From a virus: DNA of 52,803 nt. The notes under the pieces are model-generated. The model made no database searches. It was given only the letters and a program-made list of their open reading frames with translations, and was not told the DNA's origin. Location: positions 1 to 52,803 of the IMG/VR virus record IMGVR_UViG_3300008114_000045. One strand, given 5' to 3'. The translations under genes and the position numbers were made by a program. Shown here piece by piece: positions 17,334-25,287 of the stretch. The stretch's first letter is position 1; every line of letters begins with the position of its first letter.

Positions 17334-19692
17334 TATTGTAGTATCAGATATCAAAGCGATATCACCTTATGCGAAGATAAAAGTTTATTGGGATGACCAA
17401 CCACATAATTACAGCAGAGAAGCTAAAAACAAAATTAGAAATTACTTTGCTACTAAATATGGTGTTAACAAAAACAACATAAACGTAATATATCGTCCAG
17501 TTAAAAAGACTGCCAATGGTGACCTTATTGAAATCACTGGCGCTGGTATTGAAAACATAATGGATGTTAACTATCAAAGAGCCCTTATGAAGGAGTTAAT
17601 TGATAGAGATGGTAAGAATGTTGACTTTAATAGAATACTTGCGTTAGATGACAAAGTTAACGGTGAATTAAACGTTGATGTTAATGAAACACAACATAGA
17701 AGTTGGAGTGTTAAATGGTTAATGATTAATAACCTATTATCATTTGGTGAAGATAACTATATTCCATTTACAAAATTAAGAGGGTTGAACATAGTAAATT
17801 CAATCCCATCTAACCAAGGTGGTAAAACTACAATGACTATTGACGCTATGAAGTTTTTGTTACATGGTAATACGACAAAAACAGATACTAATGAACAAGT
17901 ATTTAATCAATATAGTGACAAAAATGAATTGACTGTTCGTGGTATGATTGAAATCGAAGGTGAAGAAATCATCATTGAACGTAAGATGAAAAGAACTGCT
18001 AAGAAAGGTGGTGGTTGGACTATTGTTAACAAAGTTAATTATTATGAGTTATTACCAGATGGTGAAGAAAAACAATTAAATGAAGAAGACGCTACTAGAA
18101 CAACCAAAAAGATAAAAGAAAGTATTGGTAGTGAAAAAGACTTTGAGATGCTTGTATTGGCAACTGAAAATAATCTAGATGATTTGATTGGTTTAACAAC
18201 AACTGAATCTGGTAAAGTATTGACTAGACTTATTGGTTTAGAAATATTAGAACTTAAAGAAAAAGCTGTTAGAGAAATGTATAACGAATTCGCTAGAAAG
18301 AAAAAATCTAATGAATATGATGTTATTACACTTACTGAAGAAATAGATGACCATAATGAAAAGGGTCAATTGGCTGCTGAATTAGAAATTAGTTTAAATG
18401 AGAAGTTAGAAAAAGCTAAAACAGATATTGCTGATTTAAACGCTGAAAATGATAAATTAATAAACAGCAAAGAAAAAATAGATGTTACTATTTCTGAATT
18501 AAACCCATCTAACTTAGAAAAAGAAATTGCTGATTTGATTGAAAAAGGTGTTAAACTAAAAGAAAGTGTTGATGAATATGTTGTTAAAATAAATGAGATT
18601 GGTGAGGTATCTTTTGATGAAGACCATCATCATGAGTTAACAAAAGAGTTATCATCACAAACATCTTCAAAGGCTGTTAAAGAAGCTGAAATAACTAGAC
18701 TTGAAAAAGTTGTTACCGACTTAATTGCTGGAGGTATCTGTCAATCATGTAACAGAAAATTAGATGATGTTGATAACTCTGAACACATTGCTAAACATGA
18801 ATCAGATATTGAAAAAATCAAAAAAGAAGTTACTAAACTAGATGCTAGTATCAAGAATATAAATAAAGAATTAGAAACGTTAAATAAGACCAAAGAACTT
18901 ATTGATGACAAAAACAAATATGAATTAAATAGAGATAGATTAGAAGTTCAGATTGGTTCATTAAAAAATGATATTGTCGCTAAACGTAATGATTTGAAAA
19001 AATACAAACTTAATTTAGATGCTATTGAATTAAACAAGAAAATTGATAGTGAACTATCTAAAATTAAAACAGATATTTCTGTGTTGGAATTTTCTAAAGA
19101 TGATATTATCGCTAAAATAGAACGTGTTAAAACTGAAATTAAAAACCACAAACTTGGTGTTGAAACTAAAACCAAATTGATTGAGACTATTAAAAAAGAA
19201 GAAGAAATAGATAAGATTTTTAAAATCTATATTGATTTGGTTGGTAAAAAAGGAATTAGCAAATTAGTGTTGCGTTCTGTGTTACCAATTATAAATTCTG
19301 AAATACAAAGATTGTTAGATGAAGTTGTAGATTTCGATGTTGAGATATTTATTAATGATAAGAATGATGTTCAGTTTTTATTAGTTAAAGACGGTGTGTC
19401 AAAATTATTAAAATCTGGTTCTGGTTTAGAGAAAACAGCGGCTAGTTTAGCGTTAAGAGCTGTGTTAGGTAAACTATCAACTCTACCAATGCCAAATTTT
19501 ATAACGTTTGATGAAGTTTTAGGTAAAGTAGCACAAGACAACATTGAGAAGTTAAAAACGTTATTTGATAAAATAAAAGAAATGTATGAAATAGTGTTCT
19601 TTATAACACACAATGATATTGTTAAAGATTGGGGTGACAATGTAGTTACAGTAATCAAAAAAGATAACATATCAAAAATAACTATTAAATAA
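17323..19692 (+). CDS. gp46: SbcC/Rad50-like ATPase subunit (T4 gp46-like)
   Basis: 789 residues. Walker A (SNQGGKTT, about 163-170), two long coiled coils around a zinc hook CQSC (473-476), the ABC signature region (SGSGLEKTAASLALRAV), and Walker B (FITFDEVLGK) then a THND motif. Partner of the gp47-like nuclease. Odd: about 130 residues precede the usual N-terminal strand (WLMINNLLSFGED), making it longer than T4 gp46. The extension has no motif I know. Start overlaps the upstream gene by 11 bases. Confidence 0.9.
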   Translation: MENSIVVSDIKAISPYAKIKVYWDDQPHNYSREAKNKIRNYFATKYGVNKNNINVIYRPVKKTANGDLIEITGAGIENIMDVNYQRALMKELIDRDGKNVDFNRILALDDKVNGELNVDVNETQHRSWSVKWLMINNLLSFGEDNYIPFTKLRGLNIVNSIPSNQGGKTTMTIDAMKFLLHGNTTKTDTNEQVFNQYSDKNELTVRGMIEIEGEEIIIERKMKRTAKKGGGWTIVNKVNYYELLPDGEEKQLNEEDATRTTKKIKESIGSEKDFEMLVLATENNLDDLIGLTTTESGKVLTRLIGLEILELKEKAVREMYNEFARKKKSNEYDVITLTEEIDDHNEKGQLAAELEISLNEKLEKAKTDIADLNAENDKLINSKEKIDVTISELNPSNLEKEIADLIEKGVKLKESVDEYVVKINEIGEVSFDEDHHHELTKELSSQTSSKAVKEAEITRLEKVVTDLIAGGICQSCNRKLDDVDNSEHIAKHESDIEKIKKEVTKLDASIKNINKELETLNKTKELIDDKNKYELNRDRLEVQIGSLKNDIVAKRNDLKKYKLNLDAIELNKKIDSELSKIKTDISVLEFSKDDIIAKIERVKTEIKNHKLGVETKTKLIETIKKEEEIDKIFKIYIDLVGKKGISKLVLRSVLPIINSEIQRLLDEVVDFDVEIFINDKNDVQFLLVKDGVSKLLKSGSGLEKTAASLALRAVLGKLSTLPMPNFITFDEVLGKVAQDNIEKLKTLFDKIKEMYEIVFFITHNDIVKDWGDNVVTVIKKDNISKITIK

Positions 19693-19723
19693 TTGCATAT
19701 TTAATATTAAAATTGTACATTAG
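19693..19723 (+). promoter_or_regulatory. Host-type promoter
   Basis: TTG at 19693-19695, 20-base spacer, TACATTAG at 19716-19723, a slight variant of TAnnTTTG. Followed by an unusual G run just before the next ATG, one of the few purine-rich leaders here. Confidence 0.5.
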
Positions 19724-19739
19724 TTAAAAAAAAGGGGGT

Positions 19740-20273
19740 ATGGAATTTAAAAATTATTGTGTAATAATAATGGGTGATACTAAAAATGTTATCGCTGAGA
19801 TAGAAAAAATCAGCGATAATAAACCCAATATATTGGATGCCAAAGGTATCATTATTGCTACACTATCATCAGCGTTAACGGTTGGCGAAATAAACGAGTG
19901 GTTTAAATTACAAAACAGAAGTTTTTTTGTTTTTGATTTAAATCCTAAATCTTCTGGATATCACATTGCAAAAGAAGAAATCCATGAAGGGTTATTTGGT
20001 TTTTTAAAAGAATCTGATTCTATCTTAACTAAAAGAATGAATGATTTATTAGATGCTATTGAAGACGCTAAAATCATCAAAGAAAATAGTAAAAAAATAA
20101 AATTAGAAGTTAAAGAAGTTAAAGGTAGTATAAGACCAAGAAGGTTAACTGAAGAAGAAATTGAAAATATGACTCTTAAAGAAAAACAAGAAGCGATGAA
20201 TAAAATCATAGATTCTGGGGTTGAAAAATTAACAGATTATGATAAAAAAATGTTGACCCTTTTGGCTAAATAA
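19740..20273 (+). CDS. Hypothetical protein upstream of sigma factor
   Basis: 177 residues. N-terminal half is alpha/beta (YCVIIMGDTKNV, GIIIATLSSALTVGEINEW, RSFFVFDLNP) and C-terminal half is charged and helical with LTEEEIENMTLKEKQEAM. The first part could be a small nucleotide- or nucleic-acid-binding fold, but I do not recognise the family. Own promoter and G-rich leader. Confidence 0.65.
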   Translation: MEFKNYCVIIMGDTKNVIAEIEKISDNKPNILDAKGIIIATLSSALTVGEINEWFKLQNRSFFVFDLNPKSSGYHIAKEEIHEGLFGFLKESDSILTKRMNDLLDAIEDAKIIKENSKKIKLEVKEVKGSIRPRRLTEEEIENMTLKEKQEAMNKIIDSGVEKLTDYDKKMLTLLAK

Positions 20274-20316
20274 AGGATATAAAGTATTGACTTTTAAGAA
20301 AATATCCTTATATTTA
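20273..20316 (+). promoter_or_regulatory. Sigma gene promoter framed by inverted repeat
   Basis: AAGGATAT (20273-20280) and ATATCCTT (20302-20309) form an 8-bp inverted repeat that brackets TTGAC (20287-20291) and touches a TATATTTA element (20309-20316). It may be an operator over the promoter of the phage sigma gene, or a weak hairpin. Confidence 0.4.
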
Positions 20317-20327
20317 AAAAGAATAAC

Positions 20328-20357
20328 ATGAAGAGTAACAATAGTATTAATGAATAA
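20328..20357 (+). CDS. 9-codon upstream ORF overlapping sigma start
   Basis: ATG at 20328 codes for MKSNNSINE and stops at 20355-20357, 5-7 bases past the A of the sigma ATG (20350). Overlapping leader ORFs of this kind can couple or limit translation of the next gene. Evidence is positional only. Confidence 0.3.
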   Translation: MKSNNSINE

Positions 20358-21171
20358 AAAGTTTGTAAATTTTGAAAACAACGACAGCATATCAAAATAT
20401 TTTAAGGAAGTAAGAAAATCAGTAGTTTTAACTAAAAACGAAGAAATAAGTTTAGCGAAAAGAATTAAAAAAGGCGACACAAAAGCGATTGAGACTTTGG
20501 TTAAAGCAAATTTAAAATTTGTTGTGTCAGTAGCTAAAGAATATCAAGGGCAAGGTTTGCAATTGCAAGATTTAATAAATGAAGGTAATTACGGATTAGT
20601 TAAAGCAGCAACAAGATTTGATTACAAAAAAGGTTTCAGATTCATCTCTTATGCAGTATGGTGGATAAGACAATCTATTATTCAAAGTCTAAATGATAAC
20701 GCTAGAATGGTAAGATTACCTTCAAATGTTATTAATAAGATTTCTAAGTTAAATAAAGAAATATCAAAAATTGAATTATTAGACGATGCTGATTTCACAG
20801 TTAATGATATTGATAACTTTGATTTAAACTTAATTAATTACCCAAAATGTACATCACTTAATGAACACATCAATGAAGAAGGTGACGAGTTAATAGAACT
20901 AATACCTTTTGATAATGGTGATGAAGACAAATTAATCATTGACGAAAGAATCAAAAATCAAATAGATATAACGTTATCTATTTTAAGTGAAAGAGAAAAA
21001 GAAATTATAAAATGTTATTTTGGTATCGATACAAATTGCGAAGCTATGACTTTAGAAGCGATTGGTGATAGATACGGTTTAACAAAAGAAAGAATTAGAC
21101 AAATAAAAGAAAAAGCTATTAGAAAATTAAGACATAATGCTCATGATTTATTTGATTTAATAAATGAATAA
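20350..21171 (+). CDS. Sigma-70 family RNA polymerase sigma factor
   Basis: 273 residues. Region 1.2 (DSISKYFKEVRK), region 2 (ANLKFVVSVAKEYQGQGLQ, then FRFISYAVWWIRQSI, the core and -10 binding part), region 3 and region 4 helix-turn-helix (TLEAIGDRYGLTKERIRQIKEKA) are all present. Close in size and layout to Bacteroidetes primary sigma factors. It can redirect host RNA polymerase; the recurring TATTTATA motif is a candidate target. Possible control by an overlapping leader ORF and an inverted repeat in the promoter. Confidence 0.9.
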   Translation: MNKKFVNFENNDSISKYFKEVRKSVVLTKNEEISLAKRIKKGDTKAIETLVKANLKFVVSVAKEYQGQGLQLQDLINEGNYGLVKAATRFDYKKGFRFISYAVWWIRQSIIQSLNDNARMVRLPSNVINKISKLNKEISKIELLDDADFTVNDIDNFDLNLINYPKCTSLNEHINEEGDELIELIPFDNGDEDKLIIDERIKNQIDITLSILSEREKEIIKCYFGIDTNCEAMTLEAIGDRYGLTKERIRQIKEKAIRKLRHNAHDLFDLINE

Positions 21172-21174
21172 ACT

Positions 21175-21196
21175 AAGGGTCTATGACCCTTTTTTT
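21175..21196 (+). terminator. Rho-independent terminator after sigma gene
   Basis: AAGGGTC / GACCCTT stem with a 3-base loop, followed by a T run. Confidence 0.85.
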
Positions 21197-21205
21197 AGTT
21201 TTTAG

Positions 21206-21213
21206 TATTTATA
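21206..21213 (+). promoter_or_regulatory. Late-type motif TATTTATA
   Basis: Directly after a terminator and 12 bases before the next ATG, so it is placed as a promoter would be. Confidence 0.45.
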
Positions 21214-21225
21214 AAATAAAAGTAT

Positions 21226-22548
21226 ATGAAAGTAAAATTTAGTTACATAATGTTAATTTTAGCACTAACCGTTGCTGGTTGTGCTGCTTATTTTTCTGTG
21301 TGGGGTTTAAGTCAGTTATTTGCTGGCGCTAGCACAGCTGTAATTATAATGGCCACAACATTAGAAGTTGGTAAAGTGGTTACGACAACTGCGTTACACA
21401 CATATTGGCATAAACTAGCCAAAGGGTTAAAGTTTTATTTAACAATTAGTGTTGCGATTCTTATGGTTATAACGTCTGTAGGTATTTACGGTTTCTTATC
21501 TAACGCTTATCAATCGACAGCAAATAAGTTAGAGATACATGAAGGTCAATTAGGTGTGTTAGAAGCGAAAAAACAAACGTTTGAAAAGACTATTGCTGAT
21601 AATACAAAAATCATTGAAACTAAAACTAAACGTGTTGACCAATTAAACAACCTTAGAGGTAACCAAGAAACTCGTTTAGACAACTCAACTGATAATAGAA
21701 ATCAAAGAAACGCTAGACGTGATATTGAGAGTTCAGATAAACAAATTCAACTATTGAACGCTGAGATAGACGCTATCAACGCTAAGAATATTGTTTTGTC
21801 AGATTCAGTTAACGCTTATAACGTTAAAGCTATTGAATTAAAATCTGGAAGTGAAATTGCTGGTGAAGTTGGTCCTCTTAAATACATATCAGAGTTGACT
21901 GGCATTCCTATGGCTAATGTTGTTAACTATCTTATTTTGTTACTTATATTCGTATTTGACCCATTGGCAATTGCGTTAGTGTTAGCAACAAATAAAGTGT
22001 TTGAATTGGAAGGTAAACAAACACCATTAGAACCTAAAATAAATCACGTACCATCTGGTGAAACACCAACAACTATTATCGAAATGATTAAAGAAAAAAG
22101 TAACGATGAGGGAATAACTGAGGGTGTAAATGAGGGTGTAAATGAGGGTGTAAATTTTGATGAAGACCATGCGTTAAGTGAAGTTATGAATCAGATGGTT
22201 GAAGATTTGGAAATAGAAGATATCATTATACCAATTGAAGAAGAACATGATGACACTGTAAATGACACTGTAATTGAGGCTGTAAATGACCAAATAACTG
22301 ATGCTGTAACTCAAGTAGAACCATCAACAACTGTTAGTGAAAAAAATATTGAAGTACCAGTTTATAAAAAACAACCAGTAATACCAACTGGTAAAGTTAA
22401 TTTAGAAGACATAAGAGAAATTAAAGAAGGTAGAGGGTTTTCTGTTGACGTTCCAAAACCTAAAACTAGCAACACGATAGAAAGAATAGGTTCAAATAAA
22501 ATAATCAAAAATGGTGATGATAACAAAATATTTTATAAACGTGGTTAA
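21226..22548 (+). CDS. Polytopic membrane protein with coiled coil and acidic tail
   Basis: 440 residues. About four membrane segments by eye (residues 5-27, 33-52, 68-92, 236-262) with a coiled coil (about 100-200) between the third and fourth. The C-terminal third is acidic and disordered and contains three exact 12-base repeats (22119-22154) coding for an EGVN unit. Topology suggests a large loop in the periplasm or cytoplasm. Function unknown; it overlaps the amidase-like gene by one base, so a role at the envelope is plausible. Confidence 0.75.
   Translation: MKVKFSYIMLILALTVAGCAAYFSVWGLSQLFAGASTAVIIMATTLEVGKVVTTTALHTYWHKLAKGLKFYLTISVAILMVITSVGIYGFLSNAYQSTANKLEIHEGQLGVLEAKKQTFEKTIADNTKIIETKTKRVDQLNNLRGNQETRLDNSTDNRNQRNARRDIESSDKQIQLLNAEIDAINAKNIVLSDSVNAYNVKAIELKSGSEIAGEVGPLKYISELTGIPMANVVNYLILLLIFVFDPLAIALVLATNKVFELEGKQTPLEPKINHVPSGETPTTIIEMIKEKSNDEGITEGVNEGVNEGVNFDEDHALSEVMNQMVEDLEIEDIIIPIEEEHDDTVNDTVIEAVNDQITDAVTQVEPSTTVSEKNIEVPVYKKQPVIPTGKVNLEDIREIKEGRGFSVDVPKPKTSNTIERIGSNKIIKNGDDNKIFYKRG
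22119..22154 (+). repeat. Three 12-bp tandem repeats
   Basis: Unit tgagggtgtaaa, three exact copies, in frame in the disordered tail of the membrane protein. Likely slippage-prone. Confidence 0.9.
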
Positions 22549-23156
22549 TGGTAATAGAAGATAAAAAATATTCATTAGAAGAAAAACATTACATACCTAT
22601 AGAATGTATAAAAAAACAAATAGTTATTGGTAATACTTATAGTAACAATATGAACCATGTTATAGGTTGGAAAACTAGGTTAAATGGGAATAACAAAAAG
22701 ACTGCTGCGTTTACCATAGATAAATCTGGTGTAATACATAAACATTTTGAACCTTCGTATTTATCAAAGTATTTTCCAAAGTTAGAGCAAAACACAAAAT
22801 CGATTGTTATTTTATTGGAAAATGAAGGGTGGTTAACTAGAAATTTACCAGATGAACGATTTTATGATTGGAAAGGTAATATTTATAATGGTATAGTCTT
22901 AGGTAGAAATTGGAAAGGTCACAATAAATGGGCTGTTTATACACAAGAACAAATGGACGCTTGTGTTGAACTAGTTAACGATTTATGTGAAGAATTCTTT
23001 ATACCAAAGATAGCTATGAGCCACAACACAAAATTGGATGATACTAGTAGTTTTAATGGTGTATTATACAAAAGTAATTTGAATAAACACTATTTTGATG
23101 TATCACCAGCATGGAACTGTGAAGAATTTAAAAATAAACTAGAAAGTAAAAACTAA
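22548..23156 (+). CDS. N-acetylmuramoyl-L-alanine amidase-like protein
   Basis: 202 residues with the Amidase_2/PGRP outline: KQIVIGNTYS strand, AFTIDKSGVIHKHFEP, SIVILLENEGWL, AMSHNTKLDD and HYFDVSPAWN. In active amidases the first strand usually ends in a zinc His pair; here it reads GNT. So one metal ligand seems missing or moved, and the protein may bind rather than cut peptidoglycan. Overlaps the upstream gene by one base. Confidence 0.6.
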   Translation: MVIEDKKYSLEEKHYIPIECIKKQIVIGNTYSNNMNHVIGWKTRLNGNNKKTAAFTIDKSGVIHKHFEPSYLSKYFPKLEQNTKSIVILLENEGWLTRNLPDERFYDWKGNIYNGIVLGRNWKGHNKWAVYTQEQMDACVELVNDLCEEFFIPKIAMSHNTKLDDTSSFNGVLYKSNLNKHYFDVSPAWNCEEFKNKLESKN

Positions 23157-23160
23157 ACAA

Positions 23161-23691
23161 ATGAAAGAAAACATCAACGAACACGACATGACAAAAAAAA
23201 TGATGTCTGTAATTAGAGGGTTTAAACAACAATTAATAAAAGAAGATGATGCACCAGTAACTGCGTCAGTTCCTAAATTTGAAAAAGGGGATGATTTACC
23301 AGATACAGAAAATACTGAATTACCAAAAGATGGTCCAACACCTTTATTCCCAATTGAAGGTTATAAAAAATTAGAAAAACCCGATGAAAGGCTTGAAAAA
23401 ATATCTACAGCTATAGGTGGTATAAAATTAGGTATTAGAGTTACTAGTGTTTACGTTAAACCAAAAACAGAAGATTTTAACGGTGATATCATTATTACTG
23501 GTGAAAAAATAGTTGATGATGAAAATAAAATTGAATTTTCTTTATCATTTACACAAGGTTCTAAATTTAACTCGACTAGTGATGATAAATTAAATGAAGA
23601 AGAAATAAAAAATGGGTTAAAGGGTTATTTAGTTAATCTACAAAATGAACCTAAAGTAGAAGAAGAGTATTTTTATGATGTTAAAAAATAA
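23161..23691 (+). CDS. Putative virion protein with amphipathic N-terminus
   Basis: 176 residues. The N-terminal 28 residues (MKENINEHDMTKKMMSVIRG, then a basic helix ending in KED) resemble a cleavable targeting leader. Then a Pro/Asp-rich linker and a beta-rich domain (IKLGIRVTSVYVKPK, DIIITGEK). No known family. Its end overlaps the next gene by 17 bases. Confidence 0.6.
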   Translation: MKENINEHDMTKKMMSVIRGFKQQLIKEDDAPVTASVPKFEKGDDLPDTENTELPKDGPTPLFPIEGYKKLEKPDERLEKISTAIGGIKLGIRVTSVYVKPKTEDFNGDIIITGEKIVDDENKIEFSLSFTQGSKFNSTSDDKLNEEEIKNGLKGYLVNLQNEPKVEEEYFYDVKK

Positions 23692-24241
23692 AATATTAAT
23701 TGGATTAGTTTTATTAGTGATGTTTTTATTTACATCATTAGCTTTTTTATTTAAGTTATATAAAAATGAAAAAGAAGAAAGAACTAGATTTAGCAACAAC
23801 ATGGTTGCTTTAATCAAAAATAAATCTATGCAACAAGAATTAACTTTTAGAGAATTAAAAGACTTATACCCAAAGTATGATTCAATTGCAAAAGTTTTAA
23901 ATATAAAAACAAAATACATAACAAATATTGTTGACACAAAATATAGATTCAAAGATTCAACGTTATCTGTTACAGTTTTAAAAAAAGATAGCGTTTCAGA
24001 AAAAAGTTATTTTAACTTAACTGAAAAATGTTATAGTCTTTCTGGTTACATTAAGAAAGACTCTATATCATTTACAAAAAAAGAAGTTAATGATAAGTTA
24101 ACTACTTTTTTATATAAAGATTGGCATAAGAAATATTTATGGGGATTGTTAAAATTCAAACCATATTATAATGCCAAAGTTTATAGTGAATGCATGAAGG
24201 ACACTATGAGCGTCATAAATAACATAAAGATTAAAGAATAG
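23675..24241 (+). CDS. Single-pass membrane protein, spanin-like candidate, TAG stop
   Basis: 188 residues. N-terminal membrane anchor (KILIGLVLLVMFLFTSLAFLF), then a charged coiled-coil-like part and beta-rich C-terminus. The layout resembles small membrane proteins found near lysis genes in Bacteroidetes phages, and an inner-membrane spanin is one possibility. Ends in TAG with TAA one codon later. Overlaps the upstream gene. Confidence 0.55.
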   Translation: MMLKNKILIGLVLLVMFLFTSLAFLFKLYKNEKEERTRFSNNMVALIKNKSMQQELTFRELKDLYPKYDSIAKVLNIKTKYITNIVDTKYRFKDSTLSVTVLKKDSVSEKSYFNLTEKCYSLSGYIKKDSISFTKKEVNDKLTTFLYKDWHKKYLWGLLKFKPYYNAKVYSECMKDTMSVINNIKIKE

Positions 24242-24246
24242 TTTTA

Positions 24247-24963
24247 ATGAGCGAACCTAAACCAATTCAAGAAGGAACAACAAAATCAAACAAAAAGAAT
24301 TATAAACCTAGAACTAGGAGAAAAGCGCAACCACCAAAAGCGATTATATCTAAACCTTTACCAAAAGAGTATGTAGAACAAAAGAAAAATGAGATTCCTA
24401 TGTATGACCCTTTCACTGGTGAAGCTAACCCATATTATGAGGAATTAACTGGTAAAAAGAATCCATTGTTAGAAAAACCAAAAGACGCTTTATCTGACAC
24501 TAAAAATGGTACTAACCATAGAGTACCAACACTTAAATACGGTAAAGAAGTAGTAGCGCCAGAATTTGTTAGAAACAACAGATTTTTAGTAATATTACCA
24601 AAAGAATTGGGTATTGAACCTTTCTTTGTTTCATCTATAAGTGGACCAAAAGTTATTTTTGAAAATGTTAAAGTGTTGGGTATAAATACACATATAAAAA
24701 AATATGTTATTGAAGATATTGTTTTGAGATTTAAACCAACGATAACTAACAATATTAACAAGAAACTATTTGATATGGGTTATAATCAAAAATATTTTGG
24801 TATGAAAATCGAAATGTTAGACCCAACTGGTGTTGTTTTTGAAACATGGTTAATGACTGGTTGTCAAATCAAATCTGTTGATTTAGGAACTTTTGACTAT
24901 TCAAATAGTTCATTATCAGAATGTGAGGTGGTTATTTCATGTGGTGATTATATGATTAAATAA
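24247..24963 (+). CDS. Tail-tube-like protein (T4 gp19/gp54 fold candidate)
   Basis: 238 residues. The first 80 are Pro/Lys-rich and likely disordered. From about residue 105 the sequence follows the tail tube pattern: NRFLVILPKELGIEPFFVSS, VIEDIVLRFKP, a MLDPTGVVFETWLMTGCQIK strand pair, and SLSECEVVISCGD. That is the outline of T4-like tail tube and tube-initiator proteins. Could act as a tube initiator or a short tube variant. Ends before a terminator. Confidence 0.5.
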   Translation: MSEPKPIQEGTTKSNKKNYKPRTRRKAQPPKAIISKPLPKEYVEQKKNEIPMYDPFTGEANPYYEELTGKKNPLLEKPKDALSDTKNGTNHRVPTLKYGKEVVAPEFVRNNRFLVILPKELGIEPFFVSSISGPKVIFENVKVLGINTHIKKYVIEDIVLRFKPTITNNINKKLFDMGYNQKYFGMKIEMLDPTGVVFETWLMTGCQIKSVDLGTFDYSNSSLSECEVVISCGDYMIK

Positions 24964-24983
24964 TATTTATAGAATTAATAAAT

Positions 24984-25010
24984 AAAGCCCTAAGTTTAGG
25001 GCTTTTTTTG
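24984..25010 (+). terminator. Rho-independent terminator
   Basis: AAAGCCCTAA / TTAGGGCTTT stem, 3-base loop, T run. Confidence 0.9.
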
Positions 25011-25021
25011 TTTATTTACCA

Positions 25022-25029
25022 TATTTATA
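25022..25029 (+). promoter_or_regulatory. Late-type motif TATTTATA
   Basis: Just after the terminator and 13 bases before the ATG of the next gene. A further copy at 24965-24972 lies before the terminator and has no start nearby. Confidence 0.45.
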
Positions 25030-25042
25030 ATTAAAAGTCTAA

Positions 25043-25285
25043 ATGAGGGATATAATTAAAGAAGAGCTATCAAAAACAGATGTCAATAAACAAATTAAAG
25101 GTTATATTGATGGTGCTGAGTTCAAAAATAAAATAGAAAAGATAGTTAAAGAAAAATTAAAAAACGAAAAAGAATTAGAAGATAAAGTTGTTGAAATAAC
25201 TAAAAATGTTTTGACACAACTTTACAAAACTCTTTGGCTAAAAAGAAATACATGGATTGATAACCTTTCAAATAAAAATAATTAA
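25043..25285 (+). CDS. Small basic/acidic helical protein
   Basis: 80 residues, start MRDIIKEELSK, almost entirely charged helix. The N-terminus resembles the leader of other putative internal virion proteins here. Two bases before the next gene, so it belongs with the 498-residue protein. Confidence 0.6.
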   Translation: MRDIIKEELSKTDVNKQIKGYIDGAEFKNKIEKIVKEKLKNEKELEDKVVEITKNVLTQLYKTLWLKRNTWIDNLSNKNN

Positions 25286-25287
25286 TA

